Assembly (NCBI GenBank): GCA_002221725.1
Contig: NJFT01000191.1
Coordinates: 1 to 64,000 of the forward strand
DNA from: Scedosporium boydii
Lineage: Eukaryota; Ascomycota; Sordariomycetes; Microascales; Microascaceae
Direction: 5' to 3'
DNA: 64,000 bases
Shown piece after piece: positions 10,862 through 25,000 of this stretch. Under the pieces are notes generated by a model, which saw only the letters and a list, made by a program, of their open reading frames with translations, had not been told where the DNA came from and searched no databases. Every line of letters begins with the position of its first letter. Position 1 is the stretch's first letter. The position numbers and the translations under genes are program-made.

Positions 10862-13800
10862 TGTTGAGACTTGGAATCCGTGACGCTAGGTCTGGCCGGG
10901 ATGACGCCTGGGAAAGTCAAGAATATTAGCCAACATGAACATTTTCGTGACAAAATCCGAGATCATAATTAAATAAAGAGCAATTCATTTTTCTCGTCAC
11001 ATTTGAGATGAAGTTCTTCACAGGAACAGTTTCCGCAACAAATGTAACCAAAGCATCGCATATGACTTACGGAACCGTCACACCATGGCAACCAATCCTT
11101 AAAAGGAAAACTAAAGGCCAACATACCTCGAGAATTAAAGACAGGATTGTAGCGGAATGACCCGGAGAATTGGTTCAATCCGGGAAGACGCTTGTAGTTG
11201 CTGTACTGGATTGCACAAGGGTAAACCCAGTTCGTTTTAGGAAGAACAGAGGAAGATTTGCGCCGCAGTGTCAATTCGCATGGATCTTGATAGCTTTCGA
11301 GAAGCGCTAACAATACGGTGTTCGCCCGTCAAATCTGCGAGAATAATTTCGGATACTGTCATTGAGTTTTTGACTATGTTAGTGAACCGCCCCCAATACC
11401 ATCGATCTTTTGGACCGAACGTTGCGTCGACCGGGATTGTCCACAATCCATGTGTGACCTGTTGCATTGAGCAGGACATGCATCGTCTATGTACAAAATA
11501 AACGTTCCTGCATGAGTGAGACGGAACAGGTGTGTGGAGAGACGGTGACGGGGGTTTTCTGAACCAGATTTGGCCACGCATCCGAACATGGACTCAGGAG
11601 TGTATTGCATATGAGCACGGAACGCACTCTTCCACGTTCGACAATATGACATTTCCACCCAATCGGCATGCATTTTTCGCCGGGTAGATGTTGGCAAATG
11701 TTCTCATGGAGATGCACCGGGGATTCGAGGCAGTCTTCTCTGAGCAGCCACAGTCCAAACGCCACTCGGCACCCGCTGCAAGTCAAGGGCCATATATCCG
11801 CATCGAGGGAGGCAGAAGTCGCAAGAGGGTTGGGACAACCACGGGAGAAACATCGAGAGTACCAGCCGCAAACGTGTCGGAAAGTGGGATTCACCTTAGC
11901 CTAGGGAAGGATTTCACTTACCCTCTCTCTAGCTTCAGCACAAGCTCGTTGGTAGGTCAGGGTGGAAAAATCAAGCAAATTCTGCAGCGATGTGCGTGGT
12001 TAGCAAGAGCCCATATTCTCCCATCCAATCGCGTAGAATCGATTCTAGTAACACCACCCCTGTTCCAAGGCGGTAATTGCATTTTAAGATCTGGAAATAG
12101 TCTTCCCAGCGGCACGGGTCAGACAAAATAGGCAGGAGTACCGACTCAAACCGACCCTGGGTAGATTATGGGCTAGCCATCTCGTCGGGTGACACTTACT
12201 CGTCGTTGTAAGGCAGCGATTACTCGGCGTTAAAGAAATTTTAGCGGCGGTGCTGTTCTCGGGCAATGATGTCGTCGATCTCTGGCTCAGAACCAATCTC
12301 TCGTACCCAATCTTCGGCCGGCTATGCCCGAAGATTCCAGTAATATCGATTTCAAGAAGTTGGAACGACCCTACAACGGCAACGGTGGGTAATAATTCGG
12401 TAGCGGGAGCGTTATGCAGTCAACCAAAGAACCTAGTGCAGCTTCCAGTTATTAGATAGGCGTGATATTCCCCAGTCAGAAAAAGAGGATGAGCTTGGTC
12501 GAGTTGCGACGCGACGGGGGATCGAAGATCCGCCCCCAACAGCCCTTTCTACCGACTCCCTCACGCGACAAGATGAACCAGCGTATTTCCAACTCTTTAT
12601 GGTAGCCGAGGAGGGCGAAGGTTGTGTCAAAAATTCTTGAACGACAAGTGCCAGAGGCTGATATAAATACGTTGGCGTTGCAGTCGGGAGGTCCGCGGTG
12701 CAAGATTATAGAACAAGGAAGGCCAAAATACCTTTTGCCTGAGAACAATATGGATTGTATAAGAGAGCGTGTCCTGCTTTGTTGTCGGTATCGTGAGGAG
12801 TCCTGGAAGTGCGCTTCGAAGGCAGAACCCGAACTTGGGACGTTGGATCAAGATGCTGCAATCGTGCCTCCTTTCTTATGTCCAGGGGGATTTGATAATG
12901 ACTCGGCGGGTGGGGGGGAAAGAGAGTGGTGGGATCGAAGACAATAGCTCAGATAAAGATAACGAGGTCGTCAATACGGATCGCGGAAGATGAAGGCTCG
13001 TCGGACGTGGTACGTTGAAATGATGAAGGTGATGTGAAATATTCGTAAAATCAAACTCTAGCACGACGAAGAAGGCATCACAGGAGAGAGATATTCCCAA
13101 TGTATTATTTCGTAATTCTTCACCCCAAGACCTCAGGCAAGGATGCAAAGGCCTTCTCCTTTCCGGCTGGCAAGTATTTCTGACAAGGCAAGCTCAAGGG
13201 GCTGAGGTTAGGACTAGAATTCAGAGTGCTACCTCATAATGTCCCAGAGGGCAGTACTTCGTGCGTACATTGCCAGGCTACATTGATCAATGCACTACTT
13301 CGTACAGGGGTTCATTTTGCAGGGGGTACAATTGTATGGGGCCAAGGGTGGATATCATGAGGAAAGAGCAGTGGGTGGAGATGCATCACCACAGGCTTCT
13401 TCGTCCTTCACAGCGCTCTGAGACTAAGATTAAGCAGTTTGCTCTCTCATCCTCCAGTTGAATTCGACCCGTCTTTTGTTTCGGACAAACACGCCCACAA
13501 ACGTTTCTAAATTCGCTCTTCTCGAAACATTAAGTTCTAACCTCGAAGCTTTCAGATTCTACGCTGGTTGGCAGAGTGCCTACATTGTGGGAAGGAATGA
13601 TCAAATATCAATTTGATTGATCTGATGCTGGCTCAATCGCATACTCCGCTGGCACGTGGAGAAGGGAATGTACTAGCTCATTAGTTAACAGATGCTTGGG
13701 TACGAAGTAGACTATATATACTCCACAGCATCTGGTGTGTTTATATTGATTGATGTTATTTCCCGAAAGGCTGCCAGAACTTCTCGGCCTGCACAGGACG

Positions 13801-16800
13801 AAACACCCAGAATGGTGGAAGGCGCTGGCTGCAACGGCAGGCATCCACCAAGTATTGAATCTTTTATGCTGGAGGGCTATACCTCGAAGGGCGGCAAAGG
13901 AAGGCTTACGGCGGCGGGAGGCAGGTAATTTACTTTTTAAAGACGACAGCAAGGCGTCAAATATAATTCGATCGAAGCATTTGGGGGCAGGAAATTTCAA
14001 CCCGCCCTCGCATGATTTGATCCACCCGCTAATGAGGAACTGATGACGACGTCCGCAATATGGTTTATAGTGTATTCTGGAAAATTAGTTCTGGTTCCAT
14101 TGGCATGTCATGTCAAATTGTCACTCCCAAGCCGTGCCTGCCCAGAAGAAACGAAGTACTTCATAGTGGAGTTTAGGTACCGAGTTACTTCCATTTTCAC
14201 CCATGTGCCATTCGCGTGGTCTGGAGGCCAAACGCGGTTGTGTCTCTCTCCACATCACTCAACGGCTTCTGAACGATAATCCGAAAAGGGACATGCACTC
14301 CCTAAACACCCAGTATGACAATCAGAGTACAGGTTGTCAAGGTTAACACACAATTCCAGTGAGGGATCCCAAGACGAAATTTGCACATAGTGTGTGAAAC
14401 CAAACCCATGGAGAACTTCCTTCTCTTCCTTCTTCGAGGCTCAACACACGTCTACGAAGTACGTACGAAGCATGCGACTTTCGAGGATTCTACTAGTGCA
14501 AATCCCAGGATCTCGGGGACGTCGATTCCGGACACTGGTGCGGCACACCTGAGCACTCGTCGAGCACAAACATATCAGGCCCGTAGTATAGGGAACCAGC
14601 CTCTCGGTGCTTCAGCCAAACGCAATCCCAAAAATTCCTGGAGGAATCCGGTGATTCACGGACAATGCAACGACCCATACAACCCCGAATTCCTTCGTTG
14701 TGGTCAGAGATCGAGACCCATTGCGTCGCCTTTGCTTTTCTTGGGCCTTACAAGTGCTCGTTCTGGTGAAGAGAGGTCTGCCAAGAAGGCTAAGTGGGCA
14801 TCTCTGTTCATTCTTCATTTCGGCAGCACGATTCACCCCTGCCCACGCGCCCTTGCTCGGATCTCGGGGGTGAATGAAGGAACCCACGCTCTCGGGTAAC
14901 CTGGATTCCAGGGGCGGCCGAAGGTTAAACTGATAATGATTTGATCCCAGCTCGACTCCTCCACGCGTCAAATGTTTTTGGCCTTCAGCTTTTTCATACT
15001 GATTAATTCCACCTGGTTCCCAAAATTGCCTCAACAGAGCTGATAAATCAAGAGCTATTTTCAGCCGTCAATTAGGTTCGTGCACCTGCAAGTAAAATTC
15101 TTCCCGAGTATTGTCGAGTGTACGAAGTAAAAACTTGCCTGCCCAGTCGGAGGGTTAGCTCTCCTACTCTTTCATCGTCCAGGTCTACTTCGTACTACTT
15201 CGTCCTTCGCACACGACATCGGTCATCTCTCCCTTCCGACATGAAAACTAAAAGTGGGCAAATTAGGTTTCGGGGAACAAGGGAATACTTCGTCGCTCAC
15301 GCCGCCTTCGAGCAATATGAAGTTAACTGACCAGCGCAAATCTTGTAAACTTCCAAGCCAACTCTCCTGGCGCGCTGCCCAGCGTCGGCACACTGTGCTC
15401 TGTTGTACCTCACGAAGGAGGATTCAAATTGTTCCGACTTCTCCGTTGTGCTAGTACTAAGTAAGGTACGAAAAAGAGAGGCTCAGGAAGCACTCCTTAA
15501 CCTCTTTAAGCTTTAGCGTGGCGCCGGGGGAGGTAGCCGTTGGTTTCCTAGCTTGCAGATCCAGAAATTAATCATTGTGATGGCTTTAGGTACAGGCATC
15601 GTTTTTGGATTATAGGGTGTACTAACGTGGCCCTGCCTGGACGAAGTCAGGAGTGATCGACAGTGCACCACGGCATGAGCTGCGTTGATGGAAAATCGAA
15701 ACGAGTAGATCTGCCACAGGGACGCGGGGTCCAATGCACATGAGTGTGCGCGGAAGCACAGCAACTCCAATTCCTCACTATTGGATTCTACAGCATGCGC
15801 TGCAACGTCGAGCTCTCCAGCGCAACTCTCACACTGCAGAGTTCACTTGTATCAACATGAAGGGGAGGGCTCGGTAGCCTATCATGGCAAGTGTGGTGGA
15901 CTGGACGACACAGCAAGGGAGCTAAGCCTGTGCGATCATCAGAAGTGCCAAGATTACCCTAGGTGGATGAAATCCACTAGCGGCCCCCTGTGGTCATTTC
16001 CGACCACCCTTGTTCGTTGCAGGTCCAGGTCTGTTCTTTGGTACGGAACTCTCCGCTGGCTAAACCCACGCCACAGCGTTTTTGTATTCGTACAACACAG
16101 GTTCATCCCCTTTGAGCTATTATTTGGCCTCGACGTACCGAGGTACCCTACTTGAGGCTCGCAAAAACACCAGGAGCTGGATTGAGGTAATGCAGCAAGT
16201 ACGAGACGGCGTGGTGCAATTCTATTGTGGCTCCATTACGGCAATGTCAGTGCGTCTTCAAGATTTGATGTGACCTTGCCAACGAACATCAAGAGGAGAC
16301 AGCAGAGCTCGGCATCGCTGTACACTACTTCGTACACCTACTTATATTGCATACTAATATTGCAGTTCCAGCCTTTAAAGGGGACACCGAGCACACTGCA
16401 GTACGAAGTATACTGCAATTTGAGGCCAGCCCCTTTAAGGAAGAGTCGCAGAGCATTATGTGCTGAGTGTTATCATGGGAGCACCACACCTCTCGAGTCT
16501 CCCGGAGCGGTAGTTAATATGCATTATTATTGTTCCACCCGGTTTCTCGAACGAAACCGCGCAACACTTTCTTAGCTCTCACCACCATTAAAGCCAGACT
16601 CTCGGGTGTACAAGTAACATCTAACCCTGGGAGAAATGCAAGGTTGGATGAAGCTTCTTTATCCAAAACCGCTTGCAATAACATCCTACGAAAGTGTTCA
16701 TGCATCAAAACTTCAGCTTGGGCCACGAAGTACAACTACGACTACTTATGAGTATACACCATGCTCTGTATGCATCCGTCTCTAGATGTACGCATCCAAA

Positions 16801-17871
16801 GGAAGTTTGACACTAAAGACGGTGAAGTACAAAGGTACCGAGGTACACGCTAGGAAAATAACGCCAGGGAAGTTCCCCGAAATTGTTGCCCACTCTTCAC
16901 CTTCCTCCCAGCTAAGTTATGTTTGCCGCTCTCACACGAAAGATGTGGAGCACTTCGCGGAGGATATCTGCTCCGTGAAGACTTCACCCTGCAACTTTAC
17001 CTCCCATCCCCCTGGCGGCAGTAGTGTTTTAGTGCAAACACTCGACTGGTTCCGAATTTTAGTAAAGCCGGTTCGAGACCGTGTTCAAACTGGTGGCGTC
17101 GTCGAAGTGTACTTGTAAGTCTGGGGAAGCTTGTCCTCCAGAGAAAAGGAGCTCTCAAGCTGCCTTTTAGGTATGGGATTGAGAGCTTGACTCGTGAACG
17201 CCAAGATCAACAAAGATACTCTGTGGATTGGGGAAAAATAGAATTTGAAGAAACCCAAACGCCTCCTGATGAGCTTGTATTACTCTTGCGAATATCGGCT
17301 CCCAGTTCTTTCCATCTTGCTTTTGTTCTTCGACCCTTCTTTCCCCAACAGTTTGGAAATGCAATTAAGAATTTGTAAACTACAATATACTTCGTATGCA
17401 CCTCCTTCCCAATTGCACACTGCATGTGGTTTTCCTTTTCCTTCCTTCCTATTCATCAGAGGGAGGTACGAGGTACGAAGGATCGTGCCTGCCAGACATC
17501 GGACCCACCAACACTGTCCTCGAAACGGTGGCGGACATGTGGGTGGCCATTTTTGTGAAGTGCGGCACGTTCCCCGCAACGCCCTCAAGCTGTTCTGAAT
17601 GGTTCGGCTGGCGGCTCGTTGAAGTGGGGCCGTTCCCAACTTCTCACGTTTCCCCAGGTCGCGTCCTGAGTCGCGTCTTGTGTTCTAATCTACATCCTTC
17701 GTAGTCCGCAGCTTTCCGGTGCGCAGAGTGCGCGGCTTGCAGAAAGGAGCCTATCTTCTCTTTGCTCGTCCTCAGGCGTTTCCAAGATTAGCTGCTCCGA
17801 AGCCGCCGCCGCCTTACCACAGGGCGACTTTGAACCACGCATACGAGGTAGTCTCCTCCCTAATCGTCGAC
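10862..17871. other. 7 kb gene-poor region, left half
   Basis: No open frame here shows domain content or consistent splice structure. The only regular feature is the dispersed 9-mer: eight exact copies between 13296 and 17396, plus variants ending in C or G. It is not obviously AT-rich and shows no transposon ends or transposase remnants that I can recognise. Confidence 0.5.
13296..17396. repeat. Cluster of the dispersed word TACTTCGTA/TACGAAGTA
   Basis: Exact copies start at 13296, 13701, 14453, 15121, 15186, 16326, 16402 and 17388, in both orientations. Near copies lie at about 13255 (TACTTCGTG), 14150, 15196 and 15286 (TACTTCGTC), 16724 and 17472. Many are flanked so as to read GTAC-TTC-GTAC. 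Confidence 0.85.
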
Positions 17872-19008
17872 TCAAAAGTCCTCGTCATCCTCCTCTTCGT
17901 AATCCTCATTAGTGGCATCCCCAGCCCCACAGATGGCAGCAATGCGCAGAAGGTTCCACTGTAGTTCCAAGAGCTCGAAGCTGGGTAGATTCTCCGGGTC
18001 CTCTGTTCTAATAACAAAGATTTGCCCCGTCTGGATGGGAGCACCGCTTTTCCGATGCGCCAGGTTTGCGCCCCAGCTCCGGTGGTCTGTCAATCCGGCT
18101 TGGACCAAAACGTCTAGGTCTGGCCTAATCTTTGTTCGCGGCTTCAGCGAGGATTTCCTTAGCCAGTGAAATTGTACGACTATCTCATTCCGGGTGCGCC
18201 TAAGAGGCTTCAACGCGAACCTGGCACTGTCAAACCAAAAATGGAGCTGATGGTTCATCGAGATGCAGTTTTGGGCTGATTGAATAATGACTGCATCTTC
18301 GTAATGCCTACGCCAGGTCATCGCTTTGTCAGCGCCCCAGAAGAGCCGAAGTGGTTCGTTGAGAATGCAAAAGCCTCCCTTTGCACTTAAAGCGAGTGGG
18401 AAAATGTGTGTAGCTGCCGGATCGCTTGTCCCAGCGAAGACACAAGCGTGTCCATCCCGTACTTTAGCGCGTTCGCTACCACTTCTTTCTCTGTCATCGG
18501 TTGGATCAGGAGCTCCCGAAACTAATATAGGAGTTGTTGGTTTCGCTGCTGGCTCTGCCTAATGACCATCTTTCGGAAGGTCTGAAAACGTTAGGTCGGA
18601 AGGGGAGAAAAGTTGTTGGCGGGGGAGTCCTCGGGGATACAAACAGGATCTCACTGCAGATACAGCCAGAGTGTTCAGGCCAATCAGGCCCAATGGATCA
18701 GAAACCCTCTTTCTAATCTCCGGGACCGGGGCAACCATGACGAAACCAAGCATCGTTGCGTTCAGCTCCGACGACATGTTACAATCCTGGAAAACCCGCT
18801 GGACTTCCCCCAACAGGCAGCACCGTTCGTCAATGTCCGTGATATAATCCGTGACGGGTTGAACCAAGATCGGGTCGGCGACGAGGGTTCCCAGGGTATG
18901 ACGCACGGCATCCGAGTTGATGTTCAAGGCCCTTAGGAGTTGATCCACCAAGTTGGGCTCCAGAAAAGCCGCTTCCTCACGATCCATAGAGTTTATTCCG
19001 GTTGTCAT
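17872..19008 (-). CDS. Fungal HNH-nuclease-domain protein (346 aa)
   Basis: Exons 19008-18655 and 18558-17872 total 1041 nt. The 96-bp intron starts GTGAGA, has a CTAAC branch site and ends CATTAG, keeping phase 0. Without splicing, that TAG would be an in-frame stop. Start chosen at MTTGINSMDREEAAF; a longer in-frame Met exists at 19119. Residues 1-118 form the usual helical leader of this family. The second exon carries the HNH core: DGHACVFAGTSDPAATHIFP, then a spacer, then NCISMNHQLHFWFDSARFAL. It ends with the typical family tail (IQTGQIFVIRTEDPENLPSFELLELQWNLLRIAAICGA in pieces) and an acidic C terminus. HNH_2-type proteins are numerous and variable in ascomycete accessory regions. Nuclease activity and role are not established. 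The isolated position between repeat-rich gene-poor flanks fits an accessory gene. Confidence 0.72.
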
Positions 19009-22000
19009 CACTGCAAGTAGATGTCGTTGTGGAGGGAGGATCGATCGATAGGGATGTATCAGTGCAAACGGTTCCGTTTCTCGATGGTATTTGTGTGGGA
19101 CAACGCTTCTTCCCAACAAAGAACGGTAACAAAAGCTAACTAGTCTCTCGGAAGAGATTCGGCTAAATCAACACTGTCAAGTGTACGCATACGTTTAATA
19201 CAGTTTCCTCCTCCTGCACGACGTAATCTTTATAATTTCCTCGTCTCCTTCTAGCGGCAGCGTACACTTGTGGTAGCGCGGCTTAGTGTTGCCTCTTAGA
19301 TAAGACGTCTGCTCTAATGCGCACCACCGTCTTAAAACCATAGTCATCACTATCTTGCTTCAAAATACCCAACCGTAATCGATTTCTTGTGTCCCGTCTA
19401 GACTTGGGCGCGACTCCCAATTTTGCTTGCAAAGACGAAGTATTCTAATACTTCGTATCTTTCTCGGTGGGCCTTAACGATTGATCATGTCATACCACGC
19501 TAACAGGCTTAAGCCCTTCCAGCTTGGCGGGCACGACTGATGCAGTTGATCTGGCTTGGGCTTCGCACCGTAGTATGGATTAGGAGATGACGGGATTCTG
19601 AGGAGGGGAGCAATAAAATTACCTTCCCCAACAGGGTTAGTGGGAATACTTCGCACCCGTCCAGGCGGTACCTGAGAAGTAGTGGAGCGCAGTGTAATTT
19701 CGTGAGAGTATGTAACGAGCCCAGGAGTACGAAGTGGAAATGGCTAGGATCAGCACATGGATATGGGCACGGCTGGGTTGACGTCGACCAGGGACAGATC
19801 ACAATTGCAGGGACTCATGGGTAAGTGGAGCCGGTACTCCCTTGGCACAGAAGGAGGGGACCGATGCCCCCCCGAAGCCGACTGAGTTACTGGAACAGTG
19901 GCAGGCTCCAGAAGGATCGAGGCACCCTTTGGAAGGGAACTGCGAAGTACTTCGTCCAGGCCTGCTTCACGCACGCCACGCTAAGCTGCCGGCTCAAGAG
20001 TCCGGGGCGGCGGCTGCTGCCACAAATTGATGATTCAGGATCAACGCTCGGGCGTTGGCCATCACTTCCGCGGCAGCACCTACTTCGTATGAAAGATGGT
20101 ATCTCATGGATTAGGACGTCGCAATGCATGATCATATGGGTCACTCATTGGAGACCTACGAAGTAAGATTCGCAACCTTCCAACTGCCTAGAATTCTTGG
20201 GCCTTGAAAGTCAGGAGGTTGGTGTGCGAAGCATAAGCAGTATCAATATTGCACCCAGCTCGGCAATCTCTTCAATCCTTACAGACCACCGATGTTGAAG
20301 AATTTTCGAAGGATCCAGATCCCCCCTGTTTCAAGCGAACTTCTCAAACCCTCAGCCATGCTTTCCAAATGCTACCTCCCAGGATAGCATGCACCAACAT
20401 ATCCGCCTCAGTCCAAACCAGGTTCGATGGAGGGAGGGCAAAATTATCCCACTTTTCGCATAAGACCCCTGTCGATATCCCCGGTCCCCCTTTGCATTAG
20501 CACAATACACTCCGTCGAGGAATATTAACCTTGTACAATAGCGCACACTACACTACGCAGCCTTATGAACGCATGCCAGGCTCCCAACCCGAGGCACTGG
20601 TTGTCTGGCTAGACCTGGTCCCTGGTCCCCCCATTCCCCTTCCCCCAAACCTACCTCTGTCCTGACAGGGAATCGTGCTTCGGGACGGATTCTGCTGGTA
20701 ACGTCAGGGCTGGCCCTCCCTGTCATGATCGCTGCTCCCGCGTGCGTCGCATAATATCGCAACTCGGCCATAGGCCGAGGACTGCTGCAGTGGCTGCTCA
20801 AAGCGAGGCCGGCATCAAGTGGGTGTACTTCGTACAATTCGAGCCACTGCATCCCTCCCTTGCAGCACAACACAAAGCGTCGAAGGGCATGTATTCTCCG
20901 TCTTCTGCGTACTTCGTATCGCAAGTGGGGAGACAGTGTAAGCCACATCAAACAGCGACAGAGCATTTGGCTTCAAGTCAGCCGCATATTAATTACGCTA
21001 CACAATTAACCCCACTCGTTGCCAAACCATTCCTCATTCAGCCGACACCCACTAAATCTAGCAAGTGTCGTCGTCGAGGTTGGACCCAAGTTCGCCTTTG
21101 CCTAGCATTTCGGAACCCTTGACGCCAGCTCATCTTAAACCGCCCTCACAAGCTTTCCCTCGGACAGGGGACTTTTGCCCCACACGACAGGACCCATGAG
21201 AGGACCAGCGGGACAAGGTGATCACGGGATGCCCTTCGAATAAGCATCCATCGACAGTACGTCAGATTCCCTTGCTTCTTCAAGAAGCATTGTAGCATGT
21301 CATACCATGCGTGAGACACAGGAGTGGCAACGAAGGAGCCAAGAAACCGAATCTCCGGACTATGAAAGAAAGGGAGACGGAGAAGAAGGAGAAGGAGAAA
21401 AAAGAAACCGGGGGGAGAGACGGGAAATTATCTTCAAGGATGACGCCGGGAGTGATGAGTTCCCAGCCAGGACGGTTGGCCATAAGACACCAACTGTGTG
21501 CGACCGAACTACTTGGAATCAGCGAAAAGTTATCAAATTCAATACAAACACTCCGCTTTTTTTCCTTTTTTCCTCTCCTTCTTTTTTTCCCTGAGACAGA
21601 AAGGCGAGCCACGAGTTCAGGTTCGATGCCACTGGACGGACGCCAATATCTTGAAAATCTCCAGCTCAGACCAGAAGACCTTCGTCGTCACCTGTGCCAG
21701 CTGTGCCTTCAGCTTCGGACGCCCGCAAGAGGAATCCCACGCCTGTCATACAGCAGGGAAAGGTGGGAGAAGCGATGATGATTCATGTTTGGGACGGACA
21801 AGGGTCTTGGTCAGCGTGATCCGCCATTCATCACCCAGTCCCGACTTAGACATAGTTTAGTAGCGGAAGCTGGCTCAGAAAAAGAAGAAGCAGGAGAGCG
21901 GAAAAAGAAAACGAACTGATTCACGTAGCAGCACCATCATACCCGTCATCTCTGAGGTCAACAGCAAAAGTTTCAAATTCAACACAGATGTCTCGGGTGG

Positions 22001-25000
22001 TACTTCGTACTGACTTGGCACCTCTTCTTTTACCCCTTGGATGTTGACTCCCTTCGCCTGACGTGGGCACTCGTCATCGAAAAAGCAAATTTTGTGTTTG
22101 CACCAGCTCCTTGTTTCTTTTTTCGAGCACGTAAAGTGGCGTTGTCCAACGGTACACGCTGCATTGTTCTGAAGCTCATCGGCGTCTAGAAGGATGCTAA
22201 AATTCCTTTTTCTTTCTTTCCCTTTTTCTTTTTTCTTTTTGCCCTGGTCTTCTCCATCCACCCCCTAAGCTTCAGCTGCCTGCTATTGACCAAGAGTCTA
22301 CATCTAGAGACTACCGGCGCGTTCTGCGTCTCCTGAAGACACAGCGTTTACCTCATCAGTAATCGGAGGACAGGAGTCGACGTCAAAAGAGAGCCGGAGA
22401 CAGGGATGATCCGTTCCTGATACTGGGTCGAACAATAGGCAGGGCAGTCCCCGGTTGTACGAACAGCTTACCAGTCGACGCAATCCATGGAAGCATGGAA
22501 GCATGGGGGCTAGATTGGATGATGAGTCGATTCTAAGCACATTTCAATCTGTCCCTTCGATTCCACCCTGGACGCCCACAATGATGGGCATGAGTTTGGG
22601 GGGATGTCTCATCTCGATTAATTCCGCTTTGGGAAGTAGTTCGATATGCAGGCAGTGCAGTGGTGACAGGAGCATACACTCAAATCACACCCGTGAAATT
22701 ATAATACTGCACGGTCGGTGTGACACCTGACAGAAGATCCAATGTGCATTGAAGCGAGGTTTGGACGCACCCAACTTTGACTTCCTTTCTCTGCTTCCTT
22801 ATTATTATTATTACTACTTCTTACTCCATTCCTCAATCTTGGTTGTCGTTTCGCCTTTTATGGGGACGTATCTTGCAAGACGACACCTATCGTCCATTCG
22901 AATTGCTCTAGGCTGGCCATTCCCTGGCCGATCATGCTGCAAGGGCATCTGTGACAAGCTAGGCCACGCCTGTTAACAATCTGAGTACCCAGGTAAGTCA
23001 GATCTCGATCTGGTGGCGGGCAAGAACCAGCCAACTTGAGGTCAAGGTCGCCCCGCTCCCCGAGCTGCAAGTCGCATGGGGCATCAGGCTGCATCGAGCC
23101 AAAAACGAACGGGGCGCAGAATAGAAGCCTCCATGCACAGCTGTTATTGGATCCTGCAGCCAGCCATCTGCTTCTCTCCTTATTTTCATTCCTTTTTTTC
23201 TCGTGTGTTTTCTTGCCTCCATGCTTGTCCGCTGGCTTCCGCTCTTTCACCGCCTGGCCCCTGGATGAGCCACTGGGAAAAGCAAGCGAGTCTTCGGAGA
23301 AGAGGAAACTCTGACGATAATTATCTGATTTGAGGTCGGCGAACAGTGCACGCCCCCATAGATGCGGTCCAGGAGCGACGAATCACACCGCGCCAATACT
23401 GTAGGACTGGTATCAGACAAGGGCGGAAATTGGACAAAATGGGATGGGTGTCATGTTGGATTTTGCTCCTCGCATGTGCTGGTCATAGGAAGTACAGGCT
23501 TCCTAGTTCGCCATGTATCGACGTGACTCGTTCAACCCGCTGGCTCTACGCATACTCCGAACGAGGAGTGGTTGCGGGTCAATGTGGGTGAGCATGTCCC
23601 TGTTCTCGAGTGCGAAGAATAGTTTTTGCTAACCAACCGGCTTTTCAGCCCCCCATCCCACAAGAATGAAGGAGATAGGTCGGGGAAAAGGTGATAGATC
23701 AAACCAGGGTCTTGGCGAATCTACAATAACCCCCGTTATTGCCGTACAGGTGGCCCACATCCGACACTTGCTCCCGTGATGGAGCGGTCCTGTCCGTAGC
23801 GTTGTGGCATCGCGTGGTACTGTCATCCACACATTTGCTTCCCTTCCGGGGGTCTAACAAAGCAAGGGGGGAAAACCAGGCTATGGACACTGAAGAGATG
23901 GTGGGACTGTTGGCCTGCGGTTCCCATGTCGGCCCAAAACCATGGGAGCCTGGGATCCCTCCCTTGTTCGCTCCCCTCCCTTTCGTTTTTTTCTGAGCCA
24001 GCTTTATTGACCGACCCTAAAGAAGACGAGGGTCTACTAGTATTATTCCCATCAGTCGGGTCGAGATGGTCGGAGATCTGCATGGGGTACCATTCGGACA
24101 GAGCCAGGTCCTAAACTACGAAGTACCGGGCCCTTGCACGACGACGAAGGGCAGGATGCACTGAAAAGAGCGGTACTTTGCAGTATGCAACTGAGTGCCG
24201 GTAATGACTGGGAGGATGACGCCTACTACTAAGGTACAGGCAGGCCTTTTCTTTCCAGGTCAAGTAAATCCATGCCGAGGCCCCATTAATGCCATCAATG
24301 GGGGGCGTGGGCTACTACTTCGTTCTCTGAGGAGGGAAAATTAGCAAAGGGGGAGAGCCTCTCTCAGCTCCGCTACGACCCTTCCACGCTCATTTCCAAG
24401 ATATCAAAATCACGGTGCTCAGAACAGTACGAAGTGAAAAGGTCTCGAGCCCGCATTGGCAACTCTGCGCACATCCGTGCTAACCGGCTGACAAGCCTTG
24501 CTCGCCTCGCTGGAAAGCTCGAAAAGAGAAGGTGGGCACGGCAGCGTGAAATGGGGCGTTTTCCGCACTGACAATCACGAAAGTCGGAAAGTCGGTGTTG
24601 GTGGAGGGCAAGTGATCGACCCTCTTTCTTGCCGCAGAGGGAAAGGGGAGATGGCACCCATTGCAAGGTGATAGAGGCTGTGGGATTGCTACGAATTATA
24701 GCACGAGCTGGGAGGAGATAGGAGAAACTCGAAAGACACCCCACCCTCCTCGGATTGGGGAAGCAAATAATACTACGGCGAAGTAGTAATAGTGTGTTTG
24801 TGTACGAAGGATGTGAGGAAACGAAGAGGCGCTGATACAGCAAGGATGCACCCACCAGGATCGAGTACTTGTCAATCCTCTAGCGTGCGGGAAGAGATAC
24901 TGTGGCGGTAAGTACTCTTCTTCCTCCTCTCCTTTCTTTCCTTTGGTCCATTTCCTATTCGTACTTTTCTCTGCCCCATCGGGTCACATCAATCCTTTCT

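Noticed and set aside
14381..14899. 172-codon plus frame in the gene-poor stretch
   Set aside because: Overlaps an exact 9-mer copy and has no domain. An equally long frame is open on the other strand, as expected for noncoding sequence of this composition.
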